This document shows, one piece after another, positions 12,367 through 24,519 of a stretch of 64,000 nucleotides of DNA. Positions within the stretch are counted from its first letter, which is position 1. Every line of letters starts with the position of its first letter. A program made the position numbers and the translations under genes. Under the pieces are notes generated by a model. It was not told where the DNA came from, did not search any database, and was given only the letters and a program-made list of their open reading frames with translations. The DNA lies in the NCBI GenBank assembly GCA_003415625.1, contig PYIU01000005.1:3663001-3727000 (forward strand), written 5' to 3'. Source of the stretch: Aquanectria penicillioides. Its lineage: Eukaryota > Ascomycota > Sordariomycetes > Hypocreales > Nectriaceae.

Positions 12367-12768
12367 ATTCCAGTTCAGGTTGGAGATTATTATTGAATTG
12401 ATATTGTCTTGAAATGGGAAATATTCTTGATGCCGTCCTTTGGCAAACATTTATATTTTGCGTCACAAATGGTTGGTACTTGCCCCGAATATGCTAGATT
12501 TATGAACTACAAGAATATCCAAGGTTTCAGAACTAAAATAATCTGCTCTCCAAGAACAACGACAACAAAAAAGGGATATGAGAGTTTGATCCATGACAGA
12601 GACCATTGCATAATTACTTGACCACGTAGTGAGAATTTCAGTGGGAAATGTTCAATCAAGTCCCACCCCAGCCTCCATAACCTTTGATGTGTCCACCATT
12701 CAGACCACAACATCACTCAATTAACCTGTCCTGTCCTGGAGAACCAAAAAAGAAGATATATACCTGAA
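12367..12768. other. Convergent 3' intergenic region
   Basis: Space between the convergent SDR and permease genes; 3' UTRs only, nothing else recognised. Confidence 0.55.
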
Positions 12769-14832
12769 TTAAATAGCTTCAGTTTTGTCTCCGCCGTTGA
12801 GAGAGTGACTGTTAGCCTCCTTGATGAGTTCCCAGTCAATATGCGGCCCTTCAAAGTTTTTGCGACCACTGGTGAACCAGAGCCCCATAATAATCGTAAA
12901 CAGGCCGACTGTAACAACGCTGATATAGTTCATGGTGGCGGTAGTAACCGGGATGCTCGGAGGCATGCAGACAATTACACCCAAGACAACAATCCAGAGG
13001 ATGGAAAAGATGTTGCACACGTATCCAAACCATCCGAGGTTGAGATACCTAGGAGGGAGATTCTCATTTCGTCCCTGGAACAGAAGGATTCCCTGAGGAA
13101 CAGCGTAGGTAATGTTGAGAAAGAGAACGGCCGAGGTGACAATTGAGTTGAAAGCCGTGGTTGATGCGAGATAAAGAAGTCCATAGAGAAGGACGAAGAC
13201 GAACGAGGCGATGGTCGTACGGACGGGAAATCCGAGCTTTTGGTCGATCTTGACAAAAAAGTTCGAGAAAGGGACTCCGTTCTGGGTAATTGTCAACTAT
13301 CGGTTTTCAAAAATTGCCGGTACCTTATGAGGACTTACATCACGAGCAAAAGCCCACGCGATACGGCCACTGCTGACCCACTGGGAAGGAAGTGCCACTG
13401 TAGACTATTAGCATCTAGACATCGTAGTAGGTGGCGATGTAACCCACAGACGTAAACAACCAGAATCCAAGAAACAAGGAAGATTGTCACATTCCTGTTC
13501 CCCGTACTATTTCTTGTGAGCGAGAGTTGATATTCAGCAATAAGGAGGGAAAACTGACGCTTGGTAAATCAACTCCATGCTGGGGAGAGGAGAGTTGGCC
13601 ACCGCTTCAAGGTCAGTCATGAAATACATCAAAGCGATGAACAAGGGAAGGCAAGTAGCTAGTCCGATAAGCATAGTCATGATAATGACTTGCGGGACTC
13701 GGCGACCTGGCTGAGACATTTCTTCACTGATGTGGATGGCTTATACAGAGTTAGAATCAGTGATCTTCGTAAAAGTGGGATATCTCACCTCCATCAGTTC
13801 CTCCAAAAGCATACATGCAGTTTGAGATTCCCAGCATCCAAGCGGTTCCAGAATTCCACCCGCTTGTTCCCAGACCTGACTGGACGAGGAATGACCCCTC
13901 ATTGGTGTGCTTATGCATTCCGACAGTGACAAACAAGGTGAGAATCATCCCGATGACAGATAGGTAGAGGGATACCTGGACCACTATAGAGAGGCGGTTC
14001 GAAGCGACGAAAACAGGAATGGCTGTGGTGGAGTTAGTTTCATGATTCTTAAAAAGTAAGGGCTTATAAATCCTCATACCAGTGATGAGAGCAACAGCTA
14101 CATAAAATAGGTAGATTTGCCATCGCTCGGCAACAAATGATGGCTCGAAAAAGTTGATCATTCCAGCGAGAGTGGCTGCTGCAAGAGAGATGCCGGAACA
14201 ACTAATTGAGAATCTTGGTCAGAAATATGGTCTGTTATCAATTCAGCGGAAGCTTACGTGACAATCCACCATGCAAGAACAGACATCCAGCCAAGCACGT
14301 AAGCTGTAAATCGTTTCGATTTCTCGGGGCAAAGGATGTAGCAGAAGTGATATTGGCCACCGGTGGACTGTTTATTTCAGTTAACTCTGGATTATCGTAG
14401 AAAAGCTGGCGATTTCAATATCTTACGGGAAAAGCCGAGGCGATTTCGCTCAGGCCAAGGGTGATTATGAACTGCACAACAAAAGCAACGACCAGTCCCA
14501 GGATGCAGACTTGAGGACCGCCGTAGATGAGACTTTGTCCGAAGCAGCTCTGATGAAAGTTTAGCGATGTTCTACTCTGCGACAACAATCGATTGGGTTA
14601 GCATTGGTTGACTAACCAGGTATCCAACCCAAGAGTTGGTGATGGAAAATCCGAGACCCAGGGCCGAGAGCCAGTTGAACTGGCGCTTCAAGTCTGACTT
14701 GTGGCCATTGGCTCTGAGGACGGCATCGTCAACATCGCCTGCGAAAATGCTGCCACGAGCAATACTCTCGCGGTCGTTATTGATGTCGTCTTGGATTTTA
14801 GCATCCATAGCCTCTTTTTCCGTCGAAGACAT
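12769..14832 (-). CDS. APC-family permease (GABA/choline transporter type)
   Basis: Nine exons on the minus strand: 14832-14617, 14549-14427, 14367-14258, 14201-14080, 14022-13789, 13739-13559, 13512-13452, 13404-13339 and 13296-12769, 546 residues. The start is the family-typical WLSALGLGFSITNSW; STGGQYHF follows TM2 and FGGTDGAIHISEEM is the conserved GTDG/HxSEE segment of the fungal GABA-permease and HNM1 choline-transporter branch. About 12 hydrophobic segments are visible; the N- and C-termini are polar and cytosolic in this family. The junction between exons 7 and 8 (donor GTCTGT at 13451) is the weakest. The substrate is probably an amino acid, choline or small amine. It is convergent with the SDR and divergent from the dioxygenase. 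Confidence 0.9.
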
Positions 14833-15654
14833 TGATGATGGCGGCTACCAAGATGATGACACAGAATGTAGTAAGGATATAAAGAGGGTTAACTTTAACG
14901 TGTACTGCCTGTCAAATTCAACTGACGATGGGACGGCGACTGAATTGGCTGTGGAGGACGAGACTCTTTTAAACCAGTCGATCACGACTGGATGATGGGG
15001 AGGCAAAGTCAACGACGGCCGACGGCTAGGTTCATCTAAACCAATTCGTGACAGTCGTCCCGTGCTCCTTAACACCCATATCGTCCTCGATAGCAGCCGT
15101 GGCAGTGATTGGCGTCTCACAGAACGGCCTGAGTGTTGATAGGGCAGCGAACAGGGGGCCCATGAGGTTCCCCCGGATTTCAGATAGACGATGCATCTCC
15201 CCCTCCGCCGGGACGCCACCTTGGATAAAGTCTAGGCGACGACGCTTGGCGAGGCGAGTGGGGACACCCTGGGCTGGGCCCTGTGCTCAATGATAAGGGT
15301 GTGGAGACATCCGGCGGCTTAGCGAGTTCTACGAAGTAGCTCCATGTCAATAATCCAGTGGCTTGGGTGTTTTGCCATTTTTGGTGATAGCTTTGGAGGG
15401 TTGGGAGCATTTCCCAAAACGGAAGCGCTCCCAATCTGGTGTTGGATGCATCATCTTTGAACCGTTCCCCACATGTTTCAACCTTCGAAATGCATCCTGG
15501 CCTTTCTTTCTCGAGCTTGGGTATAAACGGGACTTCAATCCCATAATCAGATCGCCGCAGAAATAGCTCTCAACACTGTACCAAGAGATTCTTATCTCTC
15601 CTTGCCTGCTCTATCTATCTTTTATCATCTCTACGCCCGCTACTGTAAGATACC
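14833..15654. other. Divergent promoter, permease / dioxygenase
   Basis: An 822-bp shared upstream region of the divergently transcribed permease and PhyH-type dioxygenase genes. No open frame worth calling. A common regulator, for example the Zn2Cys6 protein at 17.2 kb, is possible but unproven. Confidence 0.55.
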
Positions 15655-16731
15655 ATGGCTGGCATCGCTGAAAAGTACGGACCCGAGGTCCAGAAAGTTT
15701 CAACCGATACTCCGATTGAGGATATACTGTACCTCCTGAAGCGAGACGGCGGAGTCTTTGTCAAAGGTCTTGTGTCGGAGGCAGATCTCGACCAGACATA
15801 TTCAGAATGCCGCCACCGTCTTGAATCAGACGTGGAGTGGAACGGTAGCTTCTTTCCCAGTAAGGTTCCTCCCATGCCGCATGAAACATTAACTGCTGGC
15901 GTCCCCGATGGTCGATGTACTGACAAGGGTACCAAGAGGAGACTCAGCGAGCTCCCGCCATGCTCGCCCTAAGCCCTTCTTATGCTAAGACCCAGGTGAT
16001 GAACCCGGTCTTCCAGGCCGTAGTGGACCACTTCCTCACTACGCGAACTTGGTATTGGTGGGGGGACGAGCAGAAGGAATCCGTTTCCAAGCCCTATGTC
16101 CACTCCTGCACGGCTATGAGGATCGGCCCTGGCGGCAAGGCACAGCCGCTTCACCGAGACGACTACATTAGCCACAACATCCACCAAGACATTGACCAGT
16201 GGGATGACGAGCGAGACGTCAACCGCGAGACAGCGGTTGGTCTGTTTGTCGCTGGATGCAGGGTCACCAAGGAGAACGGAGGCACACAGTTTATTCCCGG
16301 CAGTCATCTCTGGTAAGTCTATCACTCGAGCACCTACAAAATGAAGGCGTGAAAGCGTGGCTGATTAATTGTGCCTTCATCTTCCTAGGGGGACAAAGAG
16401 AGGTCCTCCCCGCGTAGAAGATTGCATCTTTGCTGACATGGACAAGGGAGATGCTTTTCTGATGTTGGCCTCCGCCTACCACGGAGGTGGCACCAACTCC
16501 ACCAAGGATGAGCATCGTCTTGTGTACGCGACGTTTGCGGTGCGCGGCTATCTGCGGCAAGAAGAGAACCAATATTTGTCTGTGCCTCGCGAAATTGCCA
16601 TGAAGCTTGACCAGCCGACACAAGCTTTCATGGGGTACTCGATGAGTGATCCTGCGTGCGGCTACGTTGACCAGGTAGACCCAATCTTCCTGCTGCGTCC
16701 AGAACTGAAGACGGGGCCGTCGGACTTTTGA
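15655..16731 (+). CDS. PhyH-type Fe(II)/2-oxoglutarate dioxygenase
   Basis: Exons are 15655-15859, 15937-16312 and 16389-16731, 307 residues. The iron-binding HxD is seen in QPLHRDDYISHN, the distal His in SAYHGGGTN, and the 2-oxoglutarate-binding Arg probably in EHRLVYATF. The PGSHLW and ENGGTQ motifs are typical of the phytanoyl-CoA dioxygenase superfamily branch that contains fungal meroterpenoid and alkaloid enzymes. The acceptor at 15936 was chosen because it restores the conserved FFPKETQRAPAM segment; the alternative acceptor at 15927 keeps the frame but gives a poorer match. Function is oxidation of an unknown metabolite. It sits between the permease and the Zn2Cys6 regulator. Confidence 0.9.
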
Positions 16732-17186
16732 TAGAAGGCACTTGTGTTGAAGAAACAGCAACAATCGTAGCTAGTCAAGCAGGAATGAACAATTATGAAG
16801 CGTAAATAAAGCAAATGTCGAACCAGTGAATTCGTCGTTTCGCGATTATCCCCGGAGCAGTCTGGATGAGCGCTGTGGCTGAACCCTGACTGACCCCTCA
16901 ATCTGTGTCTAATAAATCTAGTTCAAGATAGGTGCGGAGACAAGCCGGCGTTTGCGCAGCACTAATTTTAACTTATCTGCTCCCCGCACACACGCACCTG
17001 GGACTGGGACTCCTCCGCGATGGCCCCGTCAGCGCAGCTAGCTTCGGCTCAGAGACTATTTCCCCCCAACTCCCAGCTTCCTCCAAGTCGCAGCGGCCAA
17101 AGACACGTCGACTCTTATCTCAGACAGAGCCTCACCAGTGCAGCGCATCGAGGCTACCACTGCCGTCACTGCTCAACGGGGAAGTA
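16732..17186. other. Intergenic region
   Basis: Contains the 3' end of the dioxygenase transcript and the upstream region of the Zn2Cys6 regulator. No further feature recognised. Confidence 0.5.
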
Positions 17187-19255
17187 ATGACAACTGAGGA
17201 GAAGTCGGGCAAGGGCCCGACGGCCTGGCGCAAAGGTCAGTATTCTCTCGTCTCGCCAACCTCATCTCGCTCAACTCACCTCCCTGCCCCCATGTATTCA
17301 AGTTCAGGAGTGAAGAATAGCCCAGCGCACTTAATTGCACCTTCCATTCCTTCGAGAATGTCTTTTGCTAACTGGCCGTCTCCAACTCTAGACCCAGCTT
17401 GCGGCACGTGTCGCAAAAAGTGTCGGAAATGCGACCGCAAGCGCCCCATTTGCGACAGATGCCGGACAAAGGGCTTGCACTGCGAAGGGTACCCCCCAAG
17501 ATTCCAGTTCTGCGAGATGGTCGTGGTATCAGAACGCCGTAGACCCCCAAGCTCACAGAGCCGGGCCAAGCGGGGCAGTGTCGCTGCTTCGTCGTCTCGG
17601 TCTCTTCCGGCATCAGAGGAGTCGCCGCTGCAGGCAACTCCGGCCACAGAAGCCGAAGCCGAAGTGTCGGTTCCGGCCTCTTCAACGCAAGTGATTTCTC
17701 CTGTTGGGTCATTCTCCCCCGAGGAATCCGGTTTGATCTCCGCTGGGCTAAACCTGCCCTCGCCACCTTCGCCCTCACCGTCAGCATCCGCATCGCCCTT
17801 GTCAACTCAAGGATCGATCCAGGGACCCCTCCCCCCTCTGTCCGGGAGCCCCGATCTAGATCATGATTTGCTATCCAACCAAAAACTGATTTTACACTGT
17901 AGGATATTTTCTTTCCCAGTTTTCCTTCCCTCATCCGTTCCCAGGATTGTCTGACCTATTCGCATAGTTGACAGAGTGCTCAGCTCCACCTTGACGATTC
18001 ACATCCAAGGAACAGAAAATCCATTCAAAGATCATATACTCCCTCTAGCGTACCAGCATCAAGGAGTGCTTCACGCCTTGCTTGGTTTATCGGCATGCCA
18101 TATGTACTTGTCTGGGAAAGATGAGAGCCCTCAGAATGTCACAACAGCTCTTCAGTATCGGGTTTCGGCCCTGCACTCCCTGGCAGCCTTGCTTCTGAAG
18201 GAAGAGACGGCAGGCCTCTCAGGCTCCGAGGAAGAGTTCGTGCTAGCCATGGTCCTTTTGCTGGTTTTTCATGACGTATGTCCACCCCGAAACACGGCCG
18301 CATTTGCATCAAGCTAAGGCCTAGCGTTCCCCAGATCTGCGAGACAGGCGTGTCAACTCACGGAGCTCACTTGACGGGGGTTTCCTTTCTGTGTGGCCGC
18401 TTGGCTTGCCCACCTGACTTTTCAAGACGGTCTAGAGCAAGCATGTTCTTCGTCTCCGCCCTCGCATGGTAATCCTACACGCCACGATTCTTTCCCCATG
18501 ATCTTGCTAATTGGTGATAGGTTGGATATGCTGCGGGGCTTCAGCGGAGCAGAGAAGCTCTCTTATTCCGAGGACGTGCGCAAGTGCGTTAGGGACCACG
18601 GGAGTCTGAGCCTCCATACTCTAGTCGGCTGTCCGCCTGTCATCTTCTATCGGATTGGTCAAGTGCTGCAGGCCGGCAAAGCGTACCTCGATGGAACCTT
18701 ACCTTTAGAGCAGTTCCAAGAAATCCTTGACAGTGGGGAGAAGTTCCTGCGCGGTTGGGACCCTAATGAGGCAATCTACCCCACGAGTCACCCGGAATGG
18801 AAACACCTCGCTGAGGCGTATCGACATGCATGCCTTCTCCGGGTACTCCGTTTCCCAGACCCGTTCGCAATCTCCTGTGAAGATGAGCGAATCAAGACGT
18901 CGGTTGCTGCTATACTTGACGTTTGCGCAGCGATTCCCCGAGATTCAGCCTTTTACAAGCGCCTGCTCTTTCCATTGTTCTTGGCCGGTGCAGAGACAAC
19001 ATCTCCGCACCAGACTCATTACGCTAGCTGGTGTGTTGGCGAGATCAAGCTGTCTACTGGCTTTCAACACCCGGCCATGACAGACATGTTAACCAAAGTA
19101 TGGGAAGAGCGAAAGGTCAATACGAATGGTTGGACAAACGTCCCCTGGATGGAATTTGTGAGTTGCAGTCAAATTTCGTTACTCCTATTGCAAGCTAACT
19201 CATATAGACATGCTCTACGCTGCTCAGATCACAGCATGCCTATCTCTACTTTTGA
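17187..19255 (+). CDS. Zn2Cys6 transcription factor with fungal TF domain
   Basis: Exons are 17187-17235, 17392-17898, 17968-18275, 18335-18468, 18521-19157 and 19208-19255, 560 residues. The first intron (156 nt) precedes the zinc cluster. The cluster has the exact spacing C-x2-C-x6-C-x6-C-x2-C-x6-C (ACGTC ... RPICDRC ... GLHC) at about residues 20-45, plus one extra Cys in the first loop. A Ser/Pro-rich linker (about residues 60-180) follows, then the Fungal_trans_2-like helical region (ILHFDRV, ILPLAYQHQGVLHALLGLSACHM). The C-terminus ends CSTLLRSQHAYLYF, typical for this group. It probably regulates neighbouring metabolic genes; no binding sites could be proven. Confidence 0.9.
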
Positions 19256-19648
19256 GAGATAAGAGCATTTCTGGAAATACTACAAACCCCTGACTATCAA
19301 ATTCGGCTGCATCCAGCATACCAATTTGGACCCAAGGGGGGCGGGACCCAGGTGGGGCTTTGTCTACCAGACTTGTGGCGATCCCCAGGTGGGGGAGCTG
19401 GGAGCATCTCCCTTTTTGGTTTGGGCGCCGATAGAGATCTTGATTGCAACAACATGACATCTCAAATGTATATTTTCTGTAGCATAGCTTATGGTTAGAT
19501 GCATTGTAATGACACGTAATATGTACTTTTGGATTTGGTGCGAACCATTGGCTACTTCTACTTCGATCCAAGATCCCTCCTTTTTCATCATCCCGAGCTT
19601 ATCACCATTCTCCTTCACAAGTCACATGCGATCAACCACCAGGACACC
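19256..19648. other. Intergenic region
   Basis: About 390 bp between the regulator and the acetyltransferase. A CCCAGGTGGGG-type motif occurs twice (near 19350 and 19386). No gene. Confidence 0.5.
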
Positions 19649-20367
19649 ATGGCAACAATACAGAAGTCATCCCAGGAGATCGAAAAGTCCACCAAACTGG
19701 CGCACGTGCCTAGATGCGACGAATATGAGAAAATGATATCCGGGATGCTGTGAGTTGAATTTCAACCATGCTCGAGGCTCGTTAAGCTTATTAGTGGCGC
19801 TCAAGGTATGATTCCTTTGTACCTGATTTAGACAATGCCCGCTTCCGAGCTCGCGCCTGGACACACAAATATAACCAATACTTCCCCGTCGACCCAGATG
19901 CTACTCCCGCCAGCCTTGCGAAGACAAGACTCAACCTTCTCCGTGAATATCTGGGCCACGTTGCAGACGATGAAGCCTTCATTGAGCCACCGTTCTTCGT
20001 GGACTATGGATGCAACATCTCCCTTGGAAAGCGCTTCTACAGCAACTTCCAGCTCACAATCTTAGACGTGGCTCTCGTAACAATTGGCGACCGAGTCATG
20101 TTTGGTCCCAACGTCATGATTACCACTGCAACCCACGAGGTGGAGGTCGACAGCCGAAGGCAAAACATTGAGTTCGGAAAGCCGGTGATAATTGGAAACG
20201 ATTGCTGGATAGGTGGGGCAGTCGTTATTCTCCCAGGTGTTACTATCGGTGATGGATGTACTATTGGAGCTGGCTCGGTTGTTACTCGGGATATTCCTGC
20301 TTGGAGTGTGGCTATCGGCTCTCCAGCCAAGGTTGTCAGGAAGGTTCCCCAGCCGAAGGAGTCTTAG
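19649..20367 (+). CDS. Maltose/galactoside O-acetyltransferase-like hexapeptide protein
   Basis: Exons are 19649-19749 and 19806-20367, 220 residues, the normal length of NodL/LacA/Maa-type acetyltransferases. The N-terminus has the Mac domain (YEKMISGMLYDSF, ARFRARAWTHKYNQ) and the C-terminal half is a left-handed beta-helix of hexapeptide repeats with FVDYGCNISLGKRFYSNF, the catalytic His in TATHEVEV, IIGNDCWIGGAVVILPGVTIGDGCTIGAGSVVT and IGSPAKVVR. It transfers acetyl from acetyl-CoA to a sugar hydroxyl. Usual partners are unknown in fungi; it is adjacent to an alpha/beta hydrolase transcribed towards it. Confidence 0.93.
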
Positions 20368-20572
20368 TAAATATTCTCGAATTAGTATGAAATTAATAGC
20401 AGAAGTTGAAATAAATCCTCTTAGCTCGGCGAATCAATATGGCTCCTGCGGGCTGCAGCTGAGTTTGATGGTGTTGCTATCTGGCGTGCGGCTCCCACTG
20501 CGACAGCCTAAATGAGGGTAAGGGTTCAGTATGGTAACAAATTCGTTGAATATTTTGATGAATTGTGCTTAA

Positions 20573-21565
20573 TTAATTCTTCTTTCTCAGAACTCTCCTT
20601 AACCAAGCATTCCTAGTTCTAATGGCACCATCCCCAAGCTCCGTCTTGAAGAACAAGTCGAATCCATGAGATCCCCCACCCCAAACATGCAAGTCGGCCT
20701 GAACCCCGCATTCCCACAGCTTCGTCGCATACGCAATACTTTCATCGCGAAATGGCTCTCCAGAGCCGACATCTATATAGGCTGGTGGTAGATTAGATAG
20801 GTCCTCGGCGCGCCCTGGGGCGACGTAGATGCTGACGTCGGTCGCTGGGTGTGACCCTAGCACACAGGACCATGCGTATCGACCCCATGGAGTGTAAAAG
20901 CCTCGCCCGTCTTCAAACTGCTGACATGAGAGACTGTTGCATCGGTCGTCGAGCATCGGACAGGCCAAAAGCTGAGCACAGACCTTGGGACCATTTCGAT
21001 CTCGTGAGAGAATCATGGTACCAGCCGCAAGTCCTGCGCCCGCAGAGACTCCTGCGACCATGAACCGATCTCTATCAATGTTGAGTCTGGAAAGATTGTC
21101 GGACATCCAGACCAGGCCCGCATAACAATCCTCGATGGCTGCGATGCCAGGGTAATCTGGTGACAACCGATAAGAGATGCTTATGACAACGGCATCTAAT
21201 TCCTTCACCATCTCGCTGACGGCGACAAGCCCGACATAGACGTTGCCCATGACCCTTCCGCCTCCATGGAAGAATAAGATTCCCGGGCGAGTCTTTCTCT
21301 CAGCGCTGGGGGACTTATGGGTTAGAATAATTGCTGGAATCTGCCCCGCTGGACCCGGAATGGAAATGTCTTCGATTGAGATCGCAGGATCATTGTAGAT
21401 GGCCTCATCTCGCGGCGGTTCTTCTTTGCGCAGCTCCCGAAGCTCTTGAAAGCTAGACGGAACAGGTCGATGCTGATCGTCTTCGATGGCAAGTATTTCG
21501 GGGAAGTATGGAGGCCGCGGATACACCTTGCCACTGGAGGGAGCTGGGAACAGACCGGCTACCAT
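20573..21565 (-). CDS. HSL-family alpha/beta hydrolase (esterase/lipase)
   Basis: Single exon; the first ATG is at 21565 (330 residues). The frame is open a further ten codons upstream to a TTG at 21595 but without ATG, so a short upstream exon is possible. The oxyanion motif is HGGG (ILFFHGGGRVMG), the nucleophile elbow is GVSAGAG instead of the usual GDSAGG, the acid is Asp in SGEPFRDE and the His is in GGSHGFDLF. This is the hormone-sensitive-lipase-like group acting on short acyl esters. It is convergent with the O-acetyltransferase (205 bp between), a hint of opposing acetylation/deacetylation (inference). Confidence 0.88.
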   Translation of the reverse strand: MVAGLFPAPSSGKVYPRPPYFPEILAIEDDQHRPVPSSFQELRELRKEEPPRDEAIYNDPAISIEDISIPGPAGQIPAIILTHKSPSAERKTRPGILFFHGGGRVMGNVYVGLVAVSEMVKELDAVVISISYRLSPDYPGIAAIEDCYAGLVWMSDNLSRLNIDRDRFMVAGVSAGAGLAAGTMILSRDRNGPKVCAQLLACPMLDDRCNSLSCQQFEDGRGFYTPWGRYAWSCVLGSHPATDVSIYVAPGRAEDLSNLPPAYIDVGSGEPFRDESIAYATKLWECGVQADLHVWGGGSHGFDLFFKTELGDGAIRTRNAWLRRVLRKKN

Positions 21566-22941
21566 GATGACGATGGAATTTTCGAGCTTTTCCAAGCACC
21601 AAGCGTTGCAATGACGGCGCTTTCACACCCAAATTTGAATGCAGATAAGAGCCATGATATTGATTGCACAGATGGGAACCCGCTAATCTCAATTCATAAT
21701 GGAGCATCAGACAAATCTCAATGCCATCGGTATAGGCGCTTTGTCCATGCACTAGGCAGGCAGGTTGGAAGTGCTTCTGTTTGTGCTTTTCGAGTCTACT
21801 CGTTGGGCGCAAGATACGATATCAACCCCAGTAGCAACTTGGGGCCAAGATAATAAGCCCTCCAAAGCAGCCTTGCATCGTCGCGCCCGGGAATATGACC
21901 AAAGTTGATAATGTGAGGGTCGTAGGCCTTGAAGGGGAAACCCTTCCAGCCAGAAGCCTAGTGGGGGCTGTTGGAGCGATACCTACTCCGGATCCACGGA
22001 TCGGGTAAAATTCAAGTGGGAACCGGTTCCGCCTACGGCAAGGCCAAGTGCCGGTGGTAGGCTTTCCCCATTTAGAAATAATGGCCGCTGGGAGGTCCGC
22101 CGAGTCAGCCATCGGGGCTCCGGAGATGGCACAGACAGGACTACTCGCCTCCGTGCCCAGTTCACTTGGATCAAGAATATGTTGAGTTTTTGCGGATCTG
22201 ATCCTCTGGGTATTGATTATGCATAACTTTGATGGCCTCGGCTGTAGCCCAAAAAAAAAAAAAACCCCCATGAAAACTCGCTAGCACTGTGTGAATCAAG
22301 CAGAGTGCAAAATGCCTTGCCGTTGACCTAGGTCACAAAATGCAGCCCAGCATTCAACTCGGCCTTACAGTGGTGGACTAGCGATTCTCCTGACCGCCGA
22401 GCATGCCACCGGCAATAATACCCAGGCTGCCGGTGATTAGTCTAAGCTACGTTTAAGAACATTGGATAAATCGAAGGCTGAATTATCCTTCGGAAGGACA
22501 CCGGTTCCGGTGGAGGTATCGGATCGGTTGGCTAGCAATCTCGGGCGTCCTATCGGCCCATTTGCAGTCCATCTGAGATGAATCGTACTGGAGCGGTTAC
22601 ATTATCGATGTATTTGTGGCTAAGATAAACAAAGAAGGGTTTTCGTTGGCGTTTTGGTGCGGTAAACAGGCTTGACTGTTCTGGGGAATTGGCTCCGTCG
22701 GGGCACTTCCACCGGACTGGATTGCCAGATGATCACCAAATCACCACATGGAACAACGGCGTTGGTATTGACAGGCATTTGATGTAGCACCACTTGGCAG
22801 CTGACATGATGATGCATATCCCTTGCCCTTATTCATTTATTAATCGACCATATAGCGATCTCTAGATCCGTATCAGCACACCCACGCACTTCAACACCAA
22901 CATACCCTGGCTTTGATCTTTATTCCAGACCCACATACACC
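21566..22941. other. Intergenic region with poly(A) tract
   Basis: 1.4 kb without a supportable gene, between the upstream ends of the hydrolase (minus) and the aldolase (plus), so it holds two promoters. A run of 14 A at 22251-22264 is directly followed by CCCCC. Nothing else recognised. Confidence 0.55.
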
Positions 22942-23727
22942 ATGGCCGCCAACACTGTTACCGTCACCCTCCAGCAACTAGCCAAGACTATTGACCACTC
23001 GCTGCTGCATCCTACCATGACTGATGCCGACGTCCTTGAGGGATTAAAGATCTCAAGAGAATACAAGGTCGCAACGGCTTGTGTCAAGCCTTATTCGATT
23101 CCCTTGGCCAAGAAGGAGCTTGAAGGCTCGGGCGTTCTTGTGTGCCCTGTCATTGGGTTTCCCGCTGGCAACTCAACTACTGAGGTCAAGGTGTTTGAGG
23201 CTACCGCTGCTGCCAAGGCGGGAGGCCAGGAAATTGACATGGTGATCAACGTCGGAAAAGCTCTTGGAGGTGATTGGGAATATGTCGCTAATGAGATCCG
23301 CCAAATCAACGAGGCTGTTGTCAAAGAGGGCGGTATCCTCAAGGTTATTTTCGAGAATGATTATCTGAAGGAAGAACACATAATCAAGCTGTGCGAGATC
23401 TGCTCTGAGATTGGCGTGGCATTCGTCAAGACGTCAACAGGGTACGGCTTTGTCAAACAGGCCAACGGCCAATATTCGTACAAGGGCGCTACGATTCCCC
23501 ATCTGAAGCTCATGCGCAAGCACTCCAAGCCCGAGGTCCAGATCAAAGCAGCGGGTGGAGTTCGCACGCTGGATGGACTTCTTCACGTGATTTCCCTCGG
23601 AGTCACTCGCATTGGTGCAACTGCTACAGCTACCATCATGAAAGAGGCTGCAGCCAGAGGAATCACTGATCAGCCTACCGCGGTGCAATTTATTCCGATT
23701 GATGGCGAGGGTGCAGGCGGTTACTAA
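22942..23727 (+). CDS. Deoxyribose-phosphate aldolase (DeoC)
   Basis: Intronless, 261 residues. It cleaves 2-deoxyribose-5-phosphate to acetaldehyde and glyceraldehyde-3-phosphate. The class I Schiff-base lysine is in FVKTSTGYG, the second active-site lysine in QIKAAGGVRT, and the catalytic Asp in EIDMVINVG. The N-terminus TIDHSLLHPTMT is typical. The start context CACCATGGCC is a strong fungal Kozak match. Absence of introns and the close similarity to bacterial DeoC motifs would be compatible with old horizontal acquisition, but the family is widespread in fungi. Confidence 0.96.
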   Translation: MAANTVTVTLQQLAKTIDHSLLHPTMTDADVLEGLKISREYKVATACVKPYSIPLAKKELEGSGVLVCPVIGFPAGNSTTEVKVFEATAAAKAGGQEIDMVINVGKALGGDWEYVANEIRQINEAVVKEGGILKVIFENDYLKEEHIIKLCEICSEIGVAFVKTSTGYGFVKQANGQYSYKGATIPHLKLMRKHSKPEVQIKAAGGVRTLDGLLHVISLGVTRIGATATATIMKEAAARGITDQPTAVQFIPIDGEGAGGY

Positions 23728-24519
23728 GGGGAGCTGTGACAACACAGGCATCTCAGCCTGTAGATATGGGACTCAAGATGGGATTACAAGAGAGCATTCC
23801 GGAATAAAACGCATGAGCAGGAATTGGCGTATCAAATATATATGGCACATTGGGTCAACTAATGAAAACTAGTATCCTTTGATGTGATTTTGTGATGCAT
23901 ATGAGAAGGCTCCTCTGGCGAGCCCACCGACAATTGCGACTAGCATACTCACTTGTGAGTAGCTCTAATGACAACAACTGGGTACAGCAAGACAGAAGAA
24001 GCTAAATAATATCCGTAGAATTAACTCAAACCATGCAACACTCTCGGGCTTGCTGCAAATCTCACCGTATACAGACGAAGGCTAGGCGGCCCCAGCTTAA
24101 CCGATCACCACCCTTGAGCTTGCAACTCATGCACAGATTATACGAGAATTCACAAAGCATAGATATATCTTTCTAGAAGACCTACCAACTTGCAGACGAT
24201 ATGCCGTTTTTGATATGGTGGTGGTGCTATTGCAATGCCAGCCGAAGAAAGCGCGTGCCTTCCTGTTGAACAACAAGGTCCTCAGATGCAACTCAGGCTC
24301 ACCTCACTTTTTTCTCAGATCACTATCACACAAGTGAACCGTTTCCTGCAACCCTCCCTACGGAAAAACAACCCTCCCCTTCCTTATTTTTCTAACTTCA
24401 TCTCCACATCACCACTTTCCTGAGGTCTTATTCCTCATTTCTCCCTTCTTCGACCGCATAGCGCGACCATCGTATTCCCACCAACCTGCCGTTTCCAACT
24501 CCAACGATAGGAAGCAAGT
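23728..24519. other. Intergenic region
   Basis: About 790 bp; 3' UTR of the aldolase and upstream region of the BTB gene (C/T-rich just before 24520, as in many fungal promoters). No gene. Confidence 0.55.
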
